Source: Capsulimonas sp.
Lineage (GTDB): Bacteria; Armatimonadota; Armatimonadia; Armatimonadales; Capsulimonadaceae
Length of the DNA: 12,365 nt
Direction: 5' to 3'
NCBI GenBank assembly: GCA_025963815.1
Contig: JAOQAA010000719.1
Location: 1-12,365 of the forward strand
Under the pieces are notes generated by a model. That model saw nothing but the letters and a program-made list of their open reading frames with translations. It made no database searches and was not told where the DNA came from. Below are positions 7,847 through 12,365 of this stretch, piece after piece. A program made the translations under genes and the position numbers. How positions within the stretch are numbered: the stretch's first letter is position 1; every line of letters starts with the position of its first letter.

Positions 7847-8148
7847 TAATGTATCGGCTCGTGCAGCGTCACCAGCTTTGTCCCATCGGGAAACGTCGCC
7901 TCGACCTGCACCTCGTGGATCATCTCGGGAATGCCGTCCATGACATCCTCACGCTTAAGAATAGTATTCCCAAGCGACATGATCTCGGCGACGCTTTTGC
8001 CATCGCGCGCCATCTCCATGATCTCGGCGCTGAGAATAGCGACGGCTTCGGGATAGTTCAGTTTGAGGCCGCGCGCCTGACGCTTGCGCGCGAGCTCGCT
8101 GGCGCAAAAGAGCATGAGTTTTTCCTGCTCACGCGGGGTGAGATGCAT
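7846..8148 (-). CDS. ureA: Urease gamma subunit
   Basis: A 100-residue protein, the usual length for UreA. It begins [20 protein letters not shown] and contains [13 protein letters not shown] (26-38) and [21 protein letters not shown] (79-99), both hallmark segments. It is the small structural subunit that packs around the alpha subunit in the trimeric complex. The ATG at 8148 has GGAG about 8 bases upstream. It follows ureD by 36 bases and is separated from ureB by 57 bases that hold a strong hairpin, the largest gap inside the block. Confidence 0.98.
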   Translation of the reverse strand: MHLTPREQEKLMLFCASELARKRQARGLKLNYPEAVAILSAEIMEMARDGKSVAEIMSLGNTILKREDVMDGIPEMIHEVQVEATFPDGTKLVTLHEPIH

Positions 8149-8184
8149 GGGCGGTTCTCCAGTCGGTCGGTTTCAAGCGTTTCA

Positions 8185-9075
8185 TCAATTGATCTTTCGC
8201 GGAGCCACGGCGCCAGTTCCATAAAGGGCGCGGCGAGCGCAGTCCCAGAAGGCGTAGAGGTCGGCGGCGATGCGCAGACCGCGCACGCTCATGCCTCGGA
8301 TGCAGACGCCGTGCGCCGGCAGCGTGCTGACGCCCCAGACATCCGAACCCAGAGTCGTACGCTCCTCGGCGATTGCGTTCAGGTCCGTTTCTAATTGGCG
8401 CAATTGCTGCGGCGAGGCGCCGACGCGGCAAGCATAGAAAGTCGTAAAGTAACGATAGACGCCAAGACGCACGGGCGAAGTGAGCGGCGTGCGCGCCGGC
8501 TCCAGACGCAAATGCTCGGCGGCGATCTCGCGGCCGTTAGCGCGGATCACGGCGCGCAGGACAACGGATTCGTAAGCAAAAATCTCGCCCTGCGCGGCGC
8601 GGCCGGAGGCGAGCGTCTCCCACCAGAAGAGTCCGGCGTCTTGGGCCAGATCAATGGTCGTCTCCTGCCAGTAGCGAGCGCCGGCAAACGGGATCGTCGT
8701 GTCGGGCAAATACTCTAAGAGGCCGCCGGGGCCGACGACAATTCGCGTCGTTTGCAGCGCCTCGGCGTCGCCCTCACGCGCGCGGTAAATGCGCGTGGCG
8801 CTGGTCGTCGTCAATTGGACGTGCGCGCCAGCGTCTACCATGAACTCCTGGGTCAAACGATCGCCGCCTAGAATGCCGCCGGAGACGTTGTGCAAGTGGG
8901 TCAGCACGCCGCCGTCCGGCTGGCGAAAGGCGCGGACAATTTGCAGAGGCGGGCGATGCGACTGCTCACGCAGGTAAGTCCGACCCTGGGCGCTGACGCC
9001 GAATGTCAGAGACAGAGCCCCGTCCACACGGCGCTTCGGGTCGTCTAACTGATGAACAGGCGGGTCGTCAGCCAT
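8185..9075 (-). CDS. ureD: Urease accessory protein UreD (UreH)
   Basis: A 296-residue maturation protein. UreD binds apo-urease, recruits UreF and UreG, and is thought to provide a channel for nickel delivery. Family features seen are NVSGGILGGDRLTQ (63-76), TTTSATRIYRAR (89-100) and a later GLFWWETLASGR segment equivalent to the common W-E-x-x-x-x-G-R pattern. The ATG at 9075 is preferred; a longer frame opens at a TTG at 9117 with no gain in conserved sequence. The start lies 31 bases inside the ureF end, so translation is probably coupled. Ribosome-site sequence is weak (GGGG about 11 bases upstream). The length fits the family. Confidence 0.93.
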   Translation of the reverse strand: MADDPPVHQLDDPKRRVDGALSLTFGVSAQGRTYLREQSHRPPLQIVRAFRQPDGGVLTHLHNVSGGILGGDRLTQEFMVDAGAHVQLTTTSATRIYRAREGDAEALQTTRIVVGPGGLLEYLPDTTIPFAGARYWQETTIDLAQDAGLFWWETLASGRAAQGEIFAYESVVLRAVIRANGREIAAEHLRLEPARTPLTSPVRLGVYRYFTTFYACRVGASPQQLRQLETDLNAIAEERTTLGSDVWGVSTLPAHGVCIRGMSVRGLRIAADLYAFWDCARRALYGTGAVAPRKIN

Positions 9076-9728
9076 GGATGGCGCATCCCCGCCAGATCGA
9101 TCGAGGGCGTGAAGCAAGCGATTTCTTCCTCATCAGACGGCGCGGCGGCGCGGATTAGGGCGGGCTTTAAATCCCAGAGCAAGAATCCAGCGGCAGTCTG
9201 GCCCAGCGGCAGCAAGCGCTGGCACGCCGAGACCAAGCCCATCACGTTCTGCTGCAAGTATGTCTGTGCGACTAAGTCTTCGGGACAGCGCAGCGCGGCG
9301 CCCGCGAGGCCAAAGACGGCGGCGTGGTGCGCGGGGATCGCGGATTGCTTTGTCAAGCGCACGGCTTCTCCGATGCTGGGATGGCCGGGCGTCAGGCCGT
9401 CCACTAATTGCAGCAAACGCCGACCGAGCATGGCGCTCGCTTCCCGCCCTTCGCGCGCAGGCTTTCGCGCGCCGATTTTGTCGCTGAGACGCGTCCACTC
9501 CGACGTGAACTCAATCAGGGGCGTGCGAGCGAGCCGCCAGCCGGCGCGGCACCAGGAGGCGTCCAGCGCGCCGGTTTCGGCGAGATACGCGTCCAGGAAC
9601 TCGGACAAGCGCTCGACTGTCAGCGAACCTTCATCCGTCAGTGTCTCGATCCCGAACGAATGCGAAGCCGCGCCAATCGGCACGGCGCTGTCGGCGATCT
9701 GCATCAGGCGCAGGAGTTCAATGGACAT
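9045..9728 (-). CDS. ureF: Urease accessory protein UreF
   Basis: A 227-residue helical chaperone that links UreD to the GTPase UreG and gates its activity. The start [20 protein letters not shown] matches the conserved L-x-D-S-x-x-P-x-G-x-x-x-x-S pattern, and the end ([18 protein letters not shown]) fits the conserved R-L-F-x-S tail. The ATG at 9728 lies 11 bases inside the end of ureG and gives the normal length. A longer frame from 9818 would add 30 residues read from the shifted His codons of ureG (Ile/Thr-rich); this is an artefact. No clear ribosome site is present, so re-initiation after ureG is likely. Confidence 0.94.
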   Translation of the reverse strand: MSIELLRLMQIADSAVPIGAASHSFGIETLTDEGSLTVERLSEFLDAYLAETGALDASWCRAGWRLARTPLIEFTSEWTRLSDKIGARKPAREGREASAMLGRRLLQLVDGLTPGHPSIGEAVRLTKQSAIPAHHAAVFGLAGAALRCPEDLVAQTYLQQNVMGLVSACQRLLPLGQTAAGFLLWDLKPALIRAAAPSDEEEIACFTPSIDLAGMRHPWLTTRLFIS

Positions 9729-10452
9729 GCGAGTGGACGTGTCCGTTGGCGTGACTGTGATCGTGCGAATGATCGTCGTCATGATCGTGCGAATGTGGGC
9801 GGCCGACATACGGCGCATGGGCGTCGATGATCGTCTTCCACTGCGGCGAGGCGATCTTCGCCTCCAGCCAGTCGATGACCGAGTTCAGTCCCTCGCCGCT
9901 CTTCATATTCGTGAAAAGAAACGGCAGATCGCCGCGCATCTTGCGCGAGTCGCGGTCCATCACTTCGAGCGACGCGCCGACCAACGGGGCCAGATCGGTC
10001 TTGTTGATCAGCAGCAGGTCCGAGCGCATGATGCCCGGGCCGCCCTTGCGCGGGATCTTGTCGCCGCCGGAGACGTCGATCACATAGATCGCGACATCGA
10101 CGAGTTCGGGGCTGAATGACGCCGCGAGATTATCTCCCCCACTCTCGACAAAGATCAATTCCAGCCCAGGCAGCGTATCCTCCAGGTCGGCGATGGCCTC
10201 CAGGTTCATGGAAGCGTCCTCACGGATAGCCGCGTGCGGGCACCCGCCGGTCTCCACGCCGCGCACGCGCTCCATCGGAAGCGTTCCCTGCCGTAGCAGG
10301 AACTCCGCATCCTCTTTCGTGTAGATGTCGTTGGTCACGACCGCCAGGCTGTACTTTGCTGACAGCGCTCTGCTCAAACAGTCCACCAGCGCGGTCTTGC
10401 CGCTGCCCACCGGCCCGGCCACGCCGACGCGAAATGCACGGGATTCACTCAT
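9718..10452 (-). CDS. ureG: Urease accessory GTPase UreG with C-terminal histidine-rich tail
   Basis: A 244-residue SIMIBI-class GTPase that delivers nickel to urease. The P-loop is GPVGSGKT (13-20). The dimer nickel site Cys-Pro-His is C71-P72-H73 within [13 protein letters not shown], the metal/GTP-sensing ESGGDNLAA lies at 103-111, and NKTD is at 150-153. The core ends near residue 207. The last 25 residues (220-244) contain 11 histidines alternating with Asp, Ser, Gly and Val, a likely nickel-binding tail. Histidine-rich stretches in UreG are better known at the N-terminus in some lineages. No ureE lies in the block, so the tail may take over nickel storage or handover. The ATG at 10452 has AAAGG about 9 bases upstream and follows the ATPase gene by 30 bases. 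Confidence 0.97.
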   Translation of the reverse strand: MSESRAFRVGVAGPVGSGKTALVDCLSRALSAKYSLAVVTNDIYTKEDAEFLLRQGTLPMERVRGVETGGCPHAAIREDASMNLEAIADLEDTLPGLELIFVESGGDNLAASFSPELVDVAIYVIDVSGGDKIPRKGGPGIMRSDLLLINKTDLAPLVGASLEVMDRDSRKMRGDLPFLFTNMKSGEGLNSVIDWLEAKIASPQWKTIIDAHAPYVGRPHSHDHDDDHSHDHSHANGHVHSHVH

Positions 10453-10482
10453 CGATATTACCTTTCTAATTCTGGAATGCTT

Positions 10483-11355
10483 TTACTTCTTGCTTCCGCT
10501 CGCGATTTCCGCATCGACCACGGCTTTCCCTTCTTCATAGAGCAATTCGTGGACTTGTTTGCGAATTGCTAGGAACTCTGGGGCATTTCGCAGAGCGTCG
10601 CTGCGATCCGGGCCGAATGGGACGTTGATCTCCGCCTTCATATGCCCGGGCCGCGCCGTCATCACGAAGATACGGTCGCTGAGATAAACGGCCTCGTCAA
10701 TGTCATGCGTGATGAAGAGCGTTGTGATGCGCTCGCGCCGCCGGATGTCCAGCAGCAGATCCTGCATGACGGCGCGCGTCTGGGCGTCGAGCGCTCCGAA
10801 CGGCTCGTCCATCAGTAAGATACGTGGAGCGTTCGCGAGGGCGCGGGCGATGGCGACGCGCTGGCGCATGCCTCCCGAGAGCTGCTTGGGATAGTGGTTT
10901 TTGAAATCCTGAAGACCCACCGCCTCCAGAAACTTGTCGGCGATGCGCTCTCGTCCCTTGCGCGGCAGGCCGCGCATCTCCAGGCCGAACTGCACGTTCT
11001 GGTAAACCGTCCGCCACGGGAACAGCGTGTACGCCTGAAACACCATGCCACGCTCGCGGCTCGGCTCATGGACTTCGACACCGTCTAGATATACGGACCC
11101 CATCGTCGGCTCAATCAGTCCGCCGACGATGTGCAGCAGGGTCGATTTCCCGCAGCCCGACGGTCCGACGATGCTGACCCGCTCGCTCGTGTCCATCGTA
11201 AACGAGGTCGGCTGAAGCACCGTCAGCGGCCCGTCCTTGGTTTTGAAATCCTTGCCGACGCCTTCGACCCGCAGGATCGGCCCGGCGTTCGGGTCCTCCG
11301 CCGTGACCAGCGGCGCGGGAGTGATTCTATTGGATGGAGAGATATTGACGGACAT
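10483..11355 (-). CDS. NitT/TauT-family ABC transporter ATP-binding protein
   Basis: A 290-residue ATPase of the nitrate/sulfonate/taurine importer group. Motifs seen are Walker A GPSGCGKS (64-71), Q-loop Q107 in MVFQAYTLFPWRTV, signature LSGGM (159-163), Walker B ILLMDEPFGALD (179-190) and H-loop H217 in FITHDIDEA. The phrase LFPWRTVYQNV is typical of the SsuB/TauB/NrtD group. It energises import through the membrane partner encoded 12 bases upstream. It is not UrtD or UrtE, which belong to the branched-chain amino acid group. The ATG at 11355 has GAGGG about 6 bases before it. The N-terminal 25 residues are a variable extension. Being directly upstream of ureG, it is probably co-transcribed with the urease genes; substrate unknown. 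Confidence 0.93.
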   Translation of the reverse strand: MSVNISPSNRITPAPLVTAEDPNAGPILRVEGVGKDFKTKDGPLTVLQPTSFTMDTSERVSIVGPSGCGKSTLLHIVGGLIEPTMGSVYLDGVEVHEPSRERGMVFQAYTLFPWRTVYQNVQFGLEMRGLPRKGRERIADKFLEAVGLQDFKNHYPKQLSGGMRQRVAIARALANAPRILLMDEPFGALDAQTRAVMQDLLLDIRRRERITTLFITHDIDEAVYLSDRIFVMTARPGHMKAEINVPFGPDRSDALRNAPEFLAIRKQVHELLYEEGKAVVDAEIASGSKK

Positions 11356-11367
11356 CGTTCGCCCTCG

Positions 11368-12237
11368 CTAATTCTTATTCACTTCCGCCCAGGGCAGCAG
11401 GCGGGGCTGGAGTAATTTGAACGCCAGGTCCGTCAGCAGTCCTAGGATGCCCAAAGTCAGGATGCCGACGAAGATCTCATCGGTGCGCAGAAAGCGCTGG
11501 GCTTTCAGAATGCGATACCCCAGCCCGGTGTTGGCAGCGACAACTTCGGCAATCACCAGATAGGTCCAAGCCCATCCGATCATCGTGCGGCAGGTATCGA
11601 GCAGACCGGGTAAGGTCGCCGGCACGAGCACACTGAACAAAAGCTGCCAGCGCTTGGCGCCGAGCGTGCGCGCGGCGTTGATCAAGTCGCGCGGAACCTG
11701 ACGCGTCACATCGGCCACGATCAGCACCATTTGGAAGTAGGTGCCCAGAAAGATCAACAAGATCTTCGCCGGTTCGTCGAGACCGGCGATGACCATGACC
11801 AGCGGGATCAGAGCCGGCACGGGAACATAGCGGATAAAACCGACGAACGGCTCGTGCGCGGCTTCCACGCTTTTGTAGGCGCCCATAAAAATCCCCATCG
11901 GGATCGCGAGCACAGCCGACAGTAAAAACCCCATGCTGATGCGATAAACGCTGATCTGAATATCGGGCAGCAGCGTGCCGTTCGCCCAAAGACGATGGAA
12001 CGCCTCCACGACAGCCATCGGCATCGGCAGGATCAGCGGACTCACCCACCCCCTCGCCGAGCAGACAAACCACGCGATCAGGGGGATGATAAACGACGCG
12101 GCGGCGATAGCCGTGTACGCCGAGCGCGGGATCTCATCGCCGAGTCGGAACAGGCCGGGCCGGCGGCGTTTCACCGCCTTGACCGGCGGCTCGGGTTTCT
12201 GGCTGACGGTCACGGCCGCTTGAGCGTTACTTTCCAT
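11368..12237 (-). CDS. NitT/TauT-family ABC transporter permease
   Basis: A 289-residue inner-membrane permease. After a polar, basic N-terminal part (1-38) come hydrophobic segments at about 42-60, 97-120, 136-155, 158-176, 217-236 and 256-274, giving six or so helices. The EAA loop is clear: INAARTLGAKRWQLLFSVLV (186-205), then PATLPG. The segment IRYVPVPALIPLVMVIAGLD is typical of SsuC/TauC/NrtB permeases. The ATG at 12237 (MESNAQAAVTV) is chosen for its AGGAAGGAA site about 7 bases upstream; a longer frame from 12342 runs through non-coding repeat-like DNA. It is the first gene of the visible block. No periplasmic binding protein is encoded in the window; it could lie further right. Confidence 0.93.
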   Translation of the reverse strand: MESNAQAAVTVSQKPEPPVKAVKRRRPGLFRLGDEIPRSAYTAIAAASFIIPLIAWFVCSARGWVSPLILPMPMAVVEAFHRLWANGTLLPDIQISVYRISMGFLLSAVLAIPMGIFMGAYKSVEAAHEPFVGFIRYVPVPALIPLVMVIAGLDEPAKILLIFLGTYFQMVLIVADVTRQVPRDLINAARTLGAKRWQLLFSVLVPATLPGLLDTCRTMIGWAWTYLVIAEVVAANTGLGYRILKAQRFLRTDEIFVGILTLGILGLLTDLAFKLLQPRLLPWAEVNKN

Positions 12238-12365
12238 CGTCTGTTCCTTCCTCGCCAAAACCGAGGCCCTACAAGATGCTTCGCCGATGCCCCCCGGCCT
12301 TCGTGCGCCCCGCGTATGCCCCACCCCGTCGCTTCGCGCCACCCCTCCCTTGAAGCAGGGAAGGG
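12238..12365. other. Non-coding leader of the transporter-urease block
   Basis: No gene is seen in these 128 bases. A small inverted repeat, CCTCG (12250-12254) and CGAGG (12262-12266), lies just upstream of the permease start; on the transcript its second arm touches the purine-rich ribosome site, so weak sequestration is possible. No convincing promoter is visible, so the start of transcription may lie outside the window. The right part is GC-rich and palindromic (separate entry). Confidence 0.5.
12270..12365. repeat. GC-rich palindromic intergenic repeat-like stretch (cut at window edge)
   Basis: The stretch is built of C-runs broken by short palindromic pieces, unlike coding DNA on either strand. 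At its end, CCCTCCCT (12343-12350) pairs with AGGGAAGGG (12357-12365) through one bulged A, with a 6-base loop, and may continue beyond the window. Such compact C/G-run palindromes between genes are often copies of dispersed non-coding repeats. Only one copy is visible here, so the repeat status is inferred from its style. Confidence 0.4.

Noticed and set aside
9729..9818. A 30-residue N-terminal extension of UreF
   Set aside because: It is the out-of-frame reading of the His-rich tail of UreG. The ATG at 9728 gives the conserved UreF start.
9052..10119. A 355-residue open frame on the plus strand opposite ureF and ureG
   Set aside because: It is antisense to two well-supported accessory genes and has an Arg/Ser-rich, motif-free translation.
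12238..12342. A 35-residue N-terminal extension of the permease
   Set aside because: It runs through palindromic GC-rich DNA. The ATG at 12237 has a strong ribosome site and normal family length.
1..12365. CRISPR arrays, tRNA or rRNA genes, transposases, phage genes
   Set aside because: No repeat-spacer pattern, tRNA-like cloverleaf sequence, rRNA segment or recombinase motif was seen on either strand.

Overview
The window is a GC-rich bacterial chromosomal segment, tightly packed and mostly read from the minus strand. Its core is a nine-gene co-directional block running right to left from 12237 to 5032. It holds an ABC-transporter permease, its ATPase, ureG, ureF, ureD, ureA, ureB, ureC and a class I glutamine amidotransferase. 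Gaps are 57 bases or less, and three junctions overlap (ureG/ureF, ureF/ureD, ureB/ureC). The three separate urease subunits and free-living type transporters point to a bacterium. Palindromic GC-rich intergenic DNA and the two DUF-type genes fit an environmental lineage such as Armatimonadota or a neighbouring phylum, but that placement is a weak guess and no rRNA or marker gene here can settle it.

The urease block looks functional. UreC keeps the residues for both nickel ions, the carbamylated lysine and the mobile-flap Cys-His pair. The accessory genes ureG, ureF and ureD come before the structural genes, and no ureE is present. Instead UreG carries a C-terminal tail with 11 histidines in its last 25 residues, which may hold nickel in place of UreE. 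Upstream in the same apparent transcript is a nitrate/taurine/sulfonate-type (NitT/TauT) permease and ATPase without a visible substrate-binding protein; this is not the usual Urt-type urea importer. A 7-base gap joins ureC to a glutamine amidotransferase-like gene. Together these suggest import of a nitrogen compound, urea hydrolysis and some further handling of glutamine or gamma-glutamyl compounds. A strong perfect-stem hairpin sits between ureA and ureB.

Left of the urease block (3527-4963) lies a GAF-PAS-ATPase protein whose ATPase resembles anti-sigma/serine kinases and which has no histidine phosphoacceptor domain. Next come a DUF2314-domain protein (2103-3395, minus) and a two-helix membrane protein resembling DUF3239 (1405-2106, plus). 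These two converge with overlapping stop codons. The plus-strand gene diverges from a Bcr/CflA-type drug efflux gene that runs off the left edge. The shared 202-base spacer carries a TATAAT box followed directly by an inverted repeat that could be an operator.

The right edge (12238-12365) is non-coding leader DNA with a GC-rich palindromic stretch resembling a dispersed intergenic repeat. The region upstream, where a substrate-binding protein might lie, is not visible.
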